Shown here piece by piece: positions 8,628 to 17,143 of a stretch of 56,928 nt of DNA. The notes beneath the pieces were generated by a model. The model saw only the letters and a list, made by a program, of their open reading frames with translations. It was not told where the DNA came from and did no database searches. The position numbers and the translations under genes are program-made. Source of the DNA: an uncultured Lachnospiraceae bacterium (lineage in GTDB: Bacteria > Bacillota > Clostridia > Lachnospirales > Lachnospiraceae); assembly GCA_910578085.1 (NCBI GenBank), contig CAJTPM010000024.1, forward strand, positions 1-56,928, given 5' to 3'. Positions within the stretch are counted from its first letter, which is position 1. The number at the start of each line of letters is the position of its first letter.

Positions 8628-10130
8628 ATGAAACGAACTGCTGGCATTTTACTTCCAATATTCAGCCTGCCGTCTCCCTACGGTATTGGCTGTTTTTCGC
8701 AGAGCGCATACGACTTTGTTGACTGGCTGAAGGCTGCGGGACAGACCTACTGGCAGATCCTGCCCCTGGGACCCACAAGTTATGGAGATTCTCCCTATCA
8801 GTCTTTTTCCACTTTTGCCGGAAATCCTTATTTTATCAGTTTAGAGGCGCTGATCGAGGAGGGTGTGCTGACAAAGAAAGAGTGTGAAGCGGCCGATATG
8901 GGAAATAAAAAACAGGATATCGCCTACAAAAAGCTTTATGAAAACCGCTACCCGCTGCTGCGCAGGGCTTATGAGCGGAGCAATATTACAGAAAATCAAG
9001 ACTATCTGCGTTTTGTGGAGGAAAACCGGTGGTGGCTTTCCGATTATGCGCTGTTTATGGCGGTGAAGGGCCGTTTTGACGGTGTGGCCTGGACGCAGTG
9101 GGCGGAGGATATCAGGCTCCGCTATGGCTATGCGATGGATTATTACAGGCGGGAACTGTATTTTGAGATCGAATTTCATCAGTATCTGCAGTTTAAGTTT
9201 TTTGAACAGTGGTACGCGCTGAAAGATTATGCAAATAAACAGGGGATCCGTATTGTCGGGGATATTCCGATCTATGTGGCCATGGACAGCGCGGACGTCT
9301 GGGCGAAACCGGAACTGTTCCAGCTGAATGAACAGAATATTCCCTGTGCCGTAGCTGGCTGCCCCCCGGACGGCTTTTCCGCAGACGGCCAGCTCTGGGG
9401 AAATCCGCTTTACCGTTGGGACTATCACCGGAATACCGGTTACGACTGGTGGATCTCCAGACTTTCTTACTGCTTCCGCCTGTATGATGTGGTACGGATC
9501 GATCATTTCAGAGGGTTCGATGAATATTTTTCCATTCCTTACGGCGCGGAGACCGCAAAAGAAGGACATTGGGAAAAGGGCCCGGGCATCGATCTGTTCC
9601 GCCATGTGGAATGGCGTCTCGGGAGGCGGGAAGTCATTGCGGAGGATCTGGGTTATGTAACGGATTCTGTCAGAAGGCTTGTGTGGGAAAGCGGTTTTCC
9701 GGGCATGAAAGTGCTGGAATTTGCTTTTGATTCAAGAGATTCCGGTGCAGCCAACGATTATCTGCCCCATAACTACATAGAAAACAGCGTGGCTTATACG
9801 GGAACCCACGATAATGAGACGATTACCGGGTGGTTTCAGTCCATCACAGAGAAGGAGCGGCAGAAGGCCAGAGAGTATCTGTGCGATTATCTGACGTCGG
9901 ATGATGCCCTTTATCATGCCTTTATTGCGTTAATCATGCGCAGCAGCGCGAAAACCTGCATTATTCCGCTGCAGGATTATCTGGGTCTTGACAACGGGAG
10001 CCGGATCAACAAACCTTCCACAGTGGGAACCAACTGGCGGTGGCGGATCACGGAAAAACAGCTTTCCGATAAACTTCGGGAGGAGATCCGGGAGACGGCC
10101 CTGCGGTATGGAAGGATGAACTGGGACTGA
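8628..10130 (+). CDS. malQ: 4-alpha-glucanotransferase (GH77, amylomaltase)
   Basis: 500 residues, the usual length of the short bacterial GH77 type. Expected catalytic residues are present: nucleophile Asp292 in VVRIDHFRG, acid/base Glu339 in VIAEDLGYV, and the transition-state Asp in THDNET. The N-terminal GIGCFSQSAYDFVDWL and LPLGPTSYGDSPYQS blocks are characteristic. It disproportionates maltooligosaccharides in the cytosol. The start is ATG at 8628 after GAAGGAAC. It has its own promoter and terminator, and lies directly before a sugar importer operon, so maltodextrin is a fair guess for that importer's substrate; this is inference. Confidence 0.95.
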   Translation: MKRTAGILLPIFSLPSPYGIGCFSQSAYDFVDWLKAAGQTYWQILPLGPTSYGDSPYQSFSTFAGNPYFISLEALIEEGVLTKKECEAADMGNKKQDIAYKKLYENRYPLLRRAYERSNITENQDYLRFVEENRWWLSDYALFMAVKGRFDGVAWTQWAEDIRLRYGYAMDYYRRELYFEIEFHQYLQFKFFEQWYALKDYANKQGIRIVGDIPIYVAMDSADVWAKPELFQLNEQNIPCAVAGCPPDGFSADGQLWGNPLYRWDYHRNTGYDWWISRLSYCFRLYDVVRIDHFRGFDEYFSIPYGAETAKEGHWEKGPGIDLFRHVEWRLGRREVIAEDLGYVTDSVRRLVWESGFPGMKVLEFAFDSRDSGAANDYLPHNYIENSVAYTGTHDNETITGWFQSITEKERQKAREYLCDYLTSDDALYHAFIALIMRSSAKTCIIPLQDYLGLDNGSRINKPSTVGTNWRWRITEKQLSDKLREEIRETALRYGRMNWD

Positions 10131-10146
10131 TCCCTGAATTATGGAC

Positions 10147-10183
10147 GCCCGGCTGGATCAGTTATTTCCAGCCGGGCTTATTT
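10147..10183 (+). terminator. Rho-independent terminator after malQ
   Basis: An 11-bp GC-rich stem, GCCCGGCTGGA (10147-10157) with TCCAGCCGGGC (10167-10177), then TTATTTT. Confidence 0.85.
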
Positions 10184-10275
10184 TGTATAAACGAAAAATC
10201 ATTGTGCAAAGTTACTAAAAATAGCACCCCGGTTTTAAACACATTTCCGAATTTGATATATCTGGAAATTTCCTC

Positions 10276-10304
10276 TTGCAAATTTTCTTTGACCGGGTTA
10301 TCAT
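10276..10304 (+). promoter_or_regulatory. Promoter of the first sugar importer operon
   Basis: TTGCAA (10276-10281), a 17-bp spacer and TATCAT (10299-10304). The start point near 10311 falls just before the first operator, so a bound repressor would block initiation. Confidence 0.6.
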
Positions 10305-10313
10305 ATATATACG

Positions 10314-10353
10314 TTGGAAACGTTACCAGAAACGATTCCGGTAGCGTTTTCAA
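10314..10353. promoter_or_regulatory. Two inverted LacI/CcpA-type operators
   Basis: TTGGAAACGTTACCA (10314-10328, + strand) and TTGAAAACGCTACCG (10339-10353, read on - strand) share the form TTGRAAACGYTACCR, 25 bp centre to centre. The first copy fits the cre consensus of CcpA at every defined position; the second misses one. They could serve the LacI regulator at 13690, CcpA, or both. Confidence 0.7.
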
Positions 10354-10393
10354 TAACAATCTATTTATTAGAAAAACAGGAGGATACCAAGAA

Positions 10394-11782
10394 ATGAAAA
10401 AGAACAAAAAGTTTTTAGCACTGGCTCTTGGCACAGTTCTTTCCCTGTCCATGCTGGCAGGCTGTGGCAACAGTGGCGAAGAGGCAGCAGAAGCTCCGGC
10501 TACAGAAGAAAGCACGGAAGCAACTGAAGCTCCGGCTGCAGAAGAGAGCAATGAAGAAGCAGAAGCTCCGGCAGCTGAGGCAACTGGCTCAGGTTCCGTT
10601 TACTGGCTGAACTTTAAGCCTGAATCTGATGAAGTGCTTCAGGACATCGCAGCAACTTACAAGGAGCAGACCGGTGTGGAAGTAAAGGTAGTTACCGCTG
10701 CTTCCGGTACATATTCCCAGACTCTGATTTCTGAGATGGATAAATCTGCCCCCCCGACACTGTTTGTCATCGGTAACCAGGCAGGTGTGAAAGACTGGGC
10801 AGACTACGCTCTGGATTTGACAGGAACACCTATCGCTAATGAATTAAACACAGATGCTTACAATCTCTATGATGAGAACGGCAAGTTGGTTTCCATCGGA
10901 TACTGCTATGAGTGCTACGGCATCATCGTAAATCCTGACCTGATCGAAAAAGCAGGCCACACCATGGATGAGATCAAGAACTTTGAAGGCCTGAAGACAG
11001 TGGCAGAGGATATTCACGCACGTGCAGAAGAGCTTGGCTTCGATGCATTCTCTTCCTCTGATATGGATGATTCTTCTTCCTGGCGTTTCACAGGCCATAT
11101 GGCTAACCTGGAGTACTACTACGAGCAGGAAGGCACACCCTGGACAGAGTGCCCTGCAACGATCTCCGGCAAGTACATGGATAACTTCAAAAACCTCTAT
11201 GACCTTTGCATCAACAACAGCCTGACAGATCCGAAAGAACTGGCAACAGGCGGACATGACGCAGAGAACGAGTTCAAGACAGGTCAGGCAGCATTCTTCG
11301 TAAACGGTTCCTGGGAATACGAAGCAGTGAAGAACGATGTTCCGAACGCAACGATGATCCCTTACTACTGCGGCGTAGAAGGTGAAGAAAAAGCAGGTCT
11401 TAACTGCGGTACAGAGAACTGCTGGGCAATCAACAGCAAGGCTTCCGCAGAAGATCAGCAGGCTACCATGGACTTCATGGTTTGGTGTGTGACAGATCCT
11501 GATGCATCCCGTAAGTTAGTAGATACCTTCGGTGTTATGCCTTATAAGCAGGCAGCAGAGTCCACCAACGGTTTCCTTGCAGCAGCTGATGCATACACAT
11601 CTGAAGGATGCTATGTAATGAACTGGGCAACCAACTTCCAGCCTAACGTAGACGACTATCGTGCAGCTCTGGTAAGTGCTCTGAACCAGTACAACGCAGA
11701 CCAGTCCGATGCAAACTGGGAAACAGTGACCAACGCTTTTGTAGGCGGCTGGGCAACACAGTACAACGCAATCAACCAGTAA
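10394..11782 (+). CDS. Sugar ABC transporter, substrate-binding lipoprotein (family 1)
   Basis: 462 residues from ATG 10394, which follows AGGAGG. The frame extends upstream to 10202 but that part covers the promoter and operators. There is a signal peptide with lipobox LAGC, then an acidic Ala/Thr/Glu-rich tether (~31-62) that holds the domain off the membrane, then a family-1 solute-binding fold (VYWLNFKPESDEV..., PTLFVIGNQAGVKDW, TGQAAFFVNGSWEY). It delivers sugar to the two permeases downstream. It is followed by a hairpin terminator that probably makes this gene the most strongly expressed of the operon. The operators place it under LacI or CcpA control. The substrate is unproven; malQ next door suggests alpha-glucans. 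Confidence 0.9.
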   Translation: MKKNKKFLALALGTVLSLSMLAGCGNSGEEAAEAPATEESTEATEAPAAEESNEEAEAPAAEATGSGSVYWLNFKPESDEVLQDIAATYKEQTGVEVKVVTAASGTYSQTLISEMDKSAPPTLFVIGNQAGVKDWADYALDLTGTPIANELNTDAYNLYDENGKLVSIGYCYECYGIIVNPDLIEKAGHTMDEIKNFEGLKTVAEDIHARAEELGFDAFSSSDMDDSSSWRFTGHMANLEYYYEQEGTPWTECPATISGKYMDNFKNLYDLCINNSLTDPKELATGGHDAENEFKTGQAAFFVNGSWEYEAVKNDVPNATMIPYYCGVEGEEKAGLNCGTENCWAINSKASAEDQQATMDFMVWCVTDPDASRKLVDTFGVMPYKQAAESTNGFLAAADAYTSEGCYVMNWATNFQPNVDDYRAALVSALNQYNADQSDANWETVTNAFVGGWATQYNAINQ

Positions 11783-11806
11783 GAAAAAGCAAATAATCAA
11801 ACGTGG

Positions 11807-11838
11807 GGCGGGACGGACATTTATCCGCCCCGCCTTTT
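11807..11838 (+). terminator. Intra-operon (partial) terminator after the binding protein
   Basis: GGCGGGACGGA (11807-11817) pairs with TCCGCCCCGCC (11824-11834) with one mismatch, then TTTTC. Located between the binding protein and the permeases, it would lower permease expression relative to the lipoprotein. Confidence 0.7.
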
Positions 11839-11863
11839 CAATCTGAAATCGGGGGTTGATACC

Positions 11864-12769
11864 ATGAAGAACAAGAAAATAACCAATAGTAATTCTGTTA
11901 CGAAAGCAACCAGGCGCTGGGGATTTCTGTTTTTGGGCCCTGTGCTGATCGCTTTTACCATTGGCTTTGTCTGGCCATTTATCCAGGGCATCTGGCTCTC
12001 CATGTGCCAGTTCCGCCTGATCTCCGATGCAAAATTCATCGGCTTTGGCAACTATGTGAAGGTTTTCCAGGACGCTTCCTTCCGCCATGCCTTCTGGTAT
12101 ACGGCGATGTTTGCCATTGTGTCGTTAGTCATTATCAACATTCTGGCGTTTATGGTGGCATATTTTCTGACGTTGGAAATTAAAGGCAGCAATCTGTTCC
12201 GTACCGTATTTTTTATGCCAAACCTGATCGGCGGCATTGTGCTTGGTTACATCTGGTCGATGATCTTCGACGGTATCCTCGGCCGTTATCAGACCTCTAT
12301 CCTGTTGGAGAGTAAGTACGGCTTCTGGGGCCTGATCATCTTAATGTGCTGGCAGCAGATCGGATACATGATGATCATTTACATTGCGGGACTGCAGAAT
12401 GTGCCCGGGGATATTCTGGAGGCGGCCCGCATCGACGGTGCGACTTCCCTGCAAACTCTGTTTAAGGTGACGATTCCCAATGTGATGAGCTCCTTTACGA
12501 TCTGCATCTTCCTCTCTCTGACGAACGGTTTCAAGCTGTTTGACCAGAACCTGGCGCTCACCGGCGGTCAGCCTTTTACCATCCAGCCGGATGGTACGAC
12601 CGTCAAGCAGACGGAAATGCTGGCACTCAACATTTACAATACATTTTACGGGTCCAATAGCTCTGCACAGGGCGTGGCACAGGCGAAGGCAGTGGTCTTC
12701 TTCGTTCTGGTGGCAGGACTCGGACTGCTTCAATTAGCCTATACACGTAAAAAGGAGGTGCAGCAGTAA
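11864..12769 (+). CDS. Sugar ABC transporter permease (MalF/UgpA type)
   Basis: 301 residues with six predicted membrane helices. The EAA loop that docks on the ATPase is clear: EAARIDGATSLQTLFKVTIP near residues 185-205. The N terminus is a short basic cytosolic segment, then RWGFLFLGPVLIAFTIGFVWPF. It pairs with the next gene; the stop and the next start overlap (TAATG), so the two are translationally coupled. No ATPase gene is in the operon; as in many Firmicutes sugar systems, a shared MsmK/MalK-type ATPase elsewhere is expected. ATG 11864 is preceded by the weak site GGGGG. Confidence 0.92.
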   Translation: MKNKKITNSNSVTKATRRWGFLFLGPVLIAFTIGFVWPFIQGIWLSMCQFRLISDAKFIGFGNYVKVFQDASFRHAFWYTAMFAIVSLVIINILAFMVAYFLTLEIKGSNLFRTVFFMPNLIGGIVLGYIWSMIFDGILGRYQTSILLESKYGFWGLIILMCWQQIGYMMIIYIAGLQNVPGDILEAARIDGATSLQTLFKVTIPNVMSSFTICIFLSLTNGFKLFDQNLALTGGQPFTIQPDGTTVKQTEMLALNIYNTFYGSNSSAQGVAQAKAVVFFVLVAGLGLLQLAYTRKKEVQQ

Positions 12770-13626
12770 TGAATAAGAAAACAGTTTCTGCAGCAAACAG
12801 AAATAAAACGATCCTTTCCGTGATATTAGCGATAGTCAGCATCGTCTATGTGCTGCCTGTGTTAGCGGTGGTGCTGAACTCTTTTAAACAGAACACTTAT
12901 GTAAAGACCGATACCTTTGCGCTTCCCACCGGAGAGATGAGCGCCGGTTTTGACAACTTTATCAAGGGAATGACTTTCGGTAACTATCCGTTTTACAAGA
13001 GTGTGATGTACAGTGTTGTGATTACGCTGCTTTCCACACTTTTGATTCTGCTTTGTACGTCCATGGCGGCCTGGTATATCGCGAGAGTGGATTCGATTTT
13101 CTGCCGGGCGATCTACTTCCTGTGTGTGTTCTCCATGGTGGTGCCCTTCCAGATGGTGATGTTTACGCTGTCCAAGACAGCGGATAAACTGCGTCTGAAT
13201 ACGCCTCTGACGATTCCCATCGTCTATCTGGGCTTCGGCGCAGGGCTTGCGATCTTCATGTTTGTGGGTTTCGTGAAAGCGATTCCGTTAGAGATCGAGG
13301 AAGCGGCGTCAATAGACGGCTGCGGACCGGTACGGACGTTCTTCACGGTGGTGGTGCCGATGTTAAAGCCGACCATGATTTCCGTGGGTATTCTGGAGAT
13401 CATGTGGGTGTGGAATGACTATCTGCTGCCGGTATTGGTACTTGACATCAATGAGTACCGTACAATACCCATTCACATCCAGTACCTGAAGGGAAGCTAC
13501 GGCACAGTGGACCTGGGCGCGACGATGGCGTTAATCCTGATGAGCATTATCCCGGTTATTATCTTCTATCTTGCCTGCCAGAAGCATATCATCAAAGGCG
13601 TGGCAGCAGGCGCGGTGAAAGGTTAA
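12769..13626 (+). CDS. Sugar ABC transporter permease (MalG/UgpE type)
   Basis: 285 residues with six predicted helices. The EAA loop reads EEAASIDGCGPVRTFFTVVVP. The C-terminal ending KGVAAGAVKG is typical of MalG-type permeases. The start ATG overlaps the stop of the preceding permease; AAAGGAGG lies 8 nt upstream within that gene. It forms the membrane channel with its partner. The LacI regulator follows after a 27-nt perfect hairpin, suggesting the four genes belong together. Confidence 0.92.
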   Translation: MNKKTVSAANRNKTILSVILAIVSIVYVLPVLAVVLNSFKQNTYVKTDTFALPTGEMSAGFDNFIKGMTFGNYPFYKSVMYSVVITLLSTLLILLCTSMAAWYIARVDSIFCRAIYFLCVFSMVVPFQMVMFTLSKTADKLRLNTPLTIPIVYLGFGAGLAIFMFVGFVKAIPLEIEEAASIDGCGPVRTFFTVVVPMLKPTMISVGILEIMWVWNDYLLPVLVLDINEYRTIPIHIQYLKGSYGTVDLGATMALILMSIIPVIIFYLACQKHIIKGVAAGAVKG

Positions 13627-13645
13627 TAAATCAGTAAAGTATATT

Positions 13646-13672
13646 CCCATCTCCAGGGGCTCTGGAGATGGG
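13646..13672. other. Perfect 11-bp stem-loop without U-tract
   Basis: CCCATCTCCAG, loop GGGCT, CTGGAGATGGG, between the permease and the LacI gene. The + strand continues with AAACAAAG, so it is not a standard terminator. It may be an mRNA stability or processing site. Confidence 0.55.
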
Positions 13673-13689
13673 AAACAAAGGGGGCAGAA

Positions 13690-14697
13690 ATGACCATCAA
13701 GGATATTGCGAAACTTTCCGGGTGCGGCGTGACCACAGTGTCCAGAGTGCTCAACAATCGTCCGGACGTCAGCGAAGAGACGCGCAGGAAAGTAATGACT
13801 GTCGTGGAGCAGTATGGGTTTATGCCCAATACAAACGCAAAACATTTAAAACAGCAGGCAGGCAGCAGTATTGCGATCATTGTCAAGGGAACACAGAATC
13901 TCCTGTTTGCCGAGCTGGTGGAAAATATTCAGACGCTGTTGCGGGAGGCAGATCAGGATGTTGCAGTTTATTATCTGGATGAGGATGCCAATGAGGTGAC
14001 CTATGCACTGAGGCTTAGCAGAGAGCGCAGGCCCCGGGGTTTTTTATTTTTAGGCGGCGATCTGGATCAGTTTAAAGAGAGCTTTGCGCCGATCACTGTT
14101 CCAAGTGTATTGCTGACAAACAGCGCAGAGGGGTTGGAATTTGAAAATCTCTCGTCCTTCACCACCGATGATGAGCAGGCGGCGGAGCAGGTGATAGAAT
14201 TGTTAGTGAAACTGGGGCATCACAATATCGGCGTGCTGGGCGGAAATTTGTCCAGTACTCAGATCAGTTATCGTCGTCTGGAAGGCTGCAAGAAGGCCTG
14301 TGAACGGCTGCATATTCCGTTTGATGCGGAACAGCAGTGTGAACAGTGCCGCTATTCCATGCCGGACGCCTATGCCGCTGCGGAAAGACTGTTACTGCGC
14401 AGGCCGGATCTGACTGCGGTTTTTGCGCTGAGTGATGTGACAGCGCTGGGAGCGATCCGTGCTTTCAGCGATATGGGCAAACGGGTGCCGGAGGATATTT
14501 CCGTGGTGGGATATGACGGTGTTGTCACCGGGCAGTATTCTCTGCCGCGTCTGACGACGATCAGGCAGGATACAAAACGGTTGGCGGAACAGGGAGTGGA
14601 TTCGTTACTTCGGGGATTTATGCGAAACGGACATCCGATCCATGAAATGGTACCCTTTCAGCTGGTGTCCGGGGAAAGCGTGGCAAAAATCGGTTAG
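13690..14697 (+). CDS. LacI-family transcriptional regulator
   Basis: 335 residues. The N-terminal helix-turn-helix and hinge are textbook: TIKDIAKLSGCGVTTVSRVLNNRPDVSEETR. A periplasmic-binding-protein-like effector domain follows (~60-335) with the conserved SVVGYDG and TTIRQD blocks. ATG 13690 follows GGGGGCAG. It lies at the end of the sugar importer operon and is the obvious candidate to bind the two TTGRAAACGYTACCR sites at 10314-10353. No operator was seen directly upstream of this gene, so it is probably co-transcribed with the importer. Confidence 0.93.
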   Translation: MTIKDIAKLSGCGVTTVSRVLNNRPDVSEETRRKVMTVVEQYGFMPNTNAKHLKQQAGSSIAIIVKGTQNLLFAELVENIQTLLREADQDVAVYYLDEDANEVTYALRLSRERRPRGFLFLGGDLDQFKESFAPITVPSVLLTNSAEGLEFENLSSFTTDDEQAAEQVIELLVKLGHHNIGVLGGNLSSTQISYRRLEGCKKACERLHIPFDAEQQCEQCRYSMPDAYAAAERLLLRRPDLTAVFALSDVTALGAIRAFSDMGKRVPEDISVVGYDGVVTGQYSLPRLTTIRQDTKRLAEQGVDSLLRGFMRNGHPIHEMVPFQLVSGESVAKIG

Positions 14698-14765
14698 ATG
14701 TGCATGGGAGAGCTGCGATGCCGTCTGACCGGGAAGAAACGTCGATAGAGAAAACAGATAAGATG

Positions 14766-14797
14766 TAACAGTGAAGCCGGAAGGCTGAACTGTTATG
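14766..14797 (+). repeat. Leader element copy B (nested stem-loop with TGAACTGTTA)
   Basis: TAACAGT (14766-14772) pairs with ACTGTTA (14789-14795); a GA/GA internal step and an inner AGCC/GGCT stem with GGAA loop lie inside. The 3' half matches copies at 2919 and 20988. It sits in the 350-bp gap between the LacI gene and the response regulator. Confidence 0.45.
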
Positions 14798-14963
14798 AAA
14801 ATGCTGTAATGTAGAGGGGAAAGACATTGCCGGATGTTTTTCCCTGTATTTATACGCAGGTTCGCGAAAGGAAAGGAAAATCAGTATATAGATCAAATCA
14901 ATCCTGTAACAGGATTGAACATAAGAAAAATTTAAGGAAAACTGCAACAATTTCTAAGAAAAG

Positions 14964-15007
14964 TGACACAACTATGATGCAAGTATGGTTTAACATGATT
15001 TCATAAT
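14964..15007 (+). promoter_or_regulatory. Candidate response-regulator box and -10 for 15048
   Basis: TGACACA (14964) and TGATGCA (14975) are 11 bp apart, and a possible -10 CATAAT lies at 15002-15007. TGATGCA recurs in 11-bp phase upstream of the vanY-type gene at 18599. Weak by itself; supported by the second locus. Confidence 0.4.
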
Positions 15008-15047
15008 AGGCGAGTTTTGGAATCAGACGGAAAGAGCGGGACATGGT

Positions 15048-15710
15048 TTGAATAAAATACTGATTGTGGAAGACGAGGAAGCGATTGCCAATTTAATAAA
15101 AATGAATTTACAGCATGCGGGATATCACTGTGAGGTGGCCAATGACGGGAATACCGGGGCGGATATGATGGCGGAAAACAGTTATGATCTGTGCCTGTTT
15201 GACATCATGCTGCCGGGAATCAATGGATATGAGCTGTTGGAGTATGCAAAAAGCTTGCATATGCCGGTTATCTTCCTGACGGCCAAGGGAGAGACGATCG
15301 ACAAGGTAAAGGGGCTGAAGATGGGGGCGGACGATTACATCACGAAGCCCTTTGAGATCATAGAACTGCTTGCCAGGGTGGAGAATGTGCTGCGCCGGTT
15401 CCACAAGGTGGAGCAGGTGATTCAGATTGGTAATCTGGAGATCAATGTGGTGGCCAGAACCGTAAAGAAAAATGGCCGGGATATCAATCTGACGATCAAG
15501 GAGTTTGATCTGCTGCTGTTGTTTATGAGAAACCCGGACAGGGCGCTCTATCGGGAGATGATCTATGAACAGGTCTGGGACAGCCCTTATATGGGAGATT
15601 CCCGGACGGTGGATCTGCATGTGCAGAGGCTTCGGAGGAAGGCGGGGTTAGAACAGCAGATCGAATCGGTATATAAGGTGGGATACCGCTTCAGGAGCAG
15701 TGTAACATGA
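15048..15710 (+). CDS. OmpR-family response regulator (VanR/PhoP-like)
   Basis: 220 residues. The receiver domain has the acidic pocket EDEE, phospho-acceptor Asp52 (LFDIMLPG), and TAKG/K positions. The C-terminal winged-helix domain contains REMIYEQVWDSPYMGDSRTVDLHVQRLRRK. The start is TTG at 15048; no in-frame ATG gives a full receiver domain. The stop overlaps the kinase start (ATGA). The downstream VanY-type carboxypeptidase suggests cell-wall control, but nothing indicates glycopeptide resistance because no vanA- or vanH-type genes are present. Confidence 0.93.
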   Translation: MNKILIVEDEEAIANLIKMNLQHAGYHCEVANDGNTGADMMAENSYDLCLFDIMLPGINGYELLEYAKSLHMPVIFLTAKGETIDKVKGLKMGADDYITKPFEIIELLARVENVLRRFHKVEQVIQIGNLEINVVARTVKKNGRDINLTIKEFDLLLLFMRNPDRALYREMIYEQVWDSPYMGDSRTVDLHVQRLRRKAGLEQQIESVYKVGYRFRSSVT

Positions 15711-17143
15711 AATTATTTTGGAAACAGTTTACCGCCACGGTGTGCCTGATGGTCACGATGTTTGCGGTATTCGGGAGTATTTTTTTACAGACGTCTTTTC
15801 AGATTATGCTGGAGAGAGAAAAAGAGCGGGGACTGGAAGAGTGGAAAATGTTTCAGTTCGCGCTTTTAGCGTCTATGGAGGCGCTGCCGGAAGGATATTC
15901 CATCGAGAACGATACGATGACGGAGATGGTGGAGACCATTGAGGACAGTATCGGGAGTCAGGAGAACGGGATCGCCCTCTATAATGAGAACAGGCAGCTG
16001 ATCTACAAAAACGGCATGTATTACGGCGCGCTGATGGCGGAAAATATCGGTACTGACAGGGCCATGTGGCGGCTTAGCGATACTGAGGAGGGCCATTACC
16101 TTGAGGCGCTTTCCCAGGTGAAGAAGAGCGGATCCACTTATTATTTTGCCTTTGGCAAAAATATCCAGTATGTGTATGATGTCAGGGACAGGCTTTACGG
16201 TCAGTATCGGAATATGGTGCTGGTCGTGATTGCTTTGTCCGTTCCTGTTTCCTGGCTGTTGGCGTATCATTTCACAAAGCCTGTGAGACAGCTTGTGAAG
16301 GCCACGAGGGATCTGGCCAGAGGAAATTATCAGAGCAGAGTGGAAGTAAAAGGGGAGGATGAGCTGTCCAGCCTGATGATGGAGTTTAACAGGATGGCAA
16401 GACGTCTGGAGCGGAGTATCTGGGAGCTGGAGGATGCGGCGAGAAGGCAGGAGGAATTTACCGGAGCCTTCGCCCACGAACTGAAGACGCCGCTCACTTC
16501 CATTATCGGTTATGGGGATATGTTACGCAGCATGAATCTGACAGAGGAGGAAAAAAGGAGTTCTTCCGATTATATTTATAAACAGGGGAAGCGTCTGGAG
16601 CGGCTTTCTCTGAAGATGATGGAGTTAGTGCGGGTAAACAAGCAAGGGATCACGTTGAAGCCTTTAAAGACCAGAGAGCTGGCCTATGAGGTAGAACTGT
16701 TTACGAAAAGGCTTTTGTGGGAGCGAAAAGTGGCGTTTGAAAAAAGCATTGCGCCAGGCATTCTGTTCGGGGATCTGGATCTGCTTTGTTCCCTGTTCGG
16801 AAATCTGATCGATAATGCGGCGAAGGCCTGTGTCCGGAAAACGTATCCGGGGGAGGAACAGGCGAAGATCCTGTTGATCGGAAAGCAGGAGAGAACGGGT
16901 TACAGTTTTACGGTGATGGACAACGGCTGCGGCATTCCCGCCGATGAGGTGGGAAAGATCACGGAGGCCTTTTACATGGTGGATAAGTCCAGAGCGAGAA
17001 AGGAGGGCGGCGCCGGCATCGGCATGACGCTTTGCAGCAGGATCGTGAAACTGCACCACGCGCGCTGGGAAATATCCAGCAGGGAGAACGAGGGGACAAC
17101 GGTGTATGTTTTCTTCCCGGAAGAGGAGGAAGAAGATGATTGA
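15707..17143 (+). CDS. Membrane sensor histidine kinase with HAMP
   Basis: 478 residues. TM1 ~9-31, an extracytoplasmic sensor of ~130 residues, TM2 ~169-188 (MVLVVIALSVPVSWLL), HAMP ~189-240, dimerisation/phospho-acceptor helix with His257 in FAHELKTPLTS, and a C-terminal ATPase domain with N box (NLIDNAAKA), DNGCGIP and GGAGIGMTLC. It partners the regulator with which it overlaps by 4 nt. The ligand is unknown; the nearby VanY-type peptidase points to cell-wall stress. Confidence 0.93.
   Translation: MKLFWKQFTATVCLMVTMFAVFGSIFLQTSFQIMLEREKERGLEEWKMFQFALLASMEALPEGYSIENDTMTEMVETIEDSIGSQENGIALYNENRQLIYKNGMYYGALMAENIGTDRAMWRLSDTEEGHYLEALSQVKKSGSTYYFAFGKNIQYVYDVRDRLYGQYRNMVLVVIALSVPVSWLLAYHFTKPVRQLVKATRDLARGNYQSRVEVKGEDELSSLMMEFNRMARRLERSIWELEDAARRQEEFTGAFAHELKTPLTSIIGYGDMLRSMNLTEEEKRSSSDYIYKQGKRLERLSLKMMELVRVNKQGITLKPLKTRELAYEVELFTKRLLWERKVAFEKSIAPGILFGDLDLLCSLFGNLIDNAAKACVRKTYPGEEQAKILLIGKQERTGYSFTVMDNGCGIPADEVGKITEAFYMVDKSRARKEGGAGIGMTLCSRIVKLHHARWEISSRENEGTTVYVFFPEEEEEDD

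Noticed and set aside
13646..13672. Rho-independent terminator after the permease
   Set aside because: The stem is perfect but there is no U-tract on the + strand, so it is listed only as a stem-loop.
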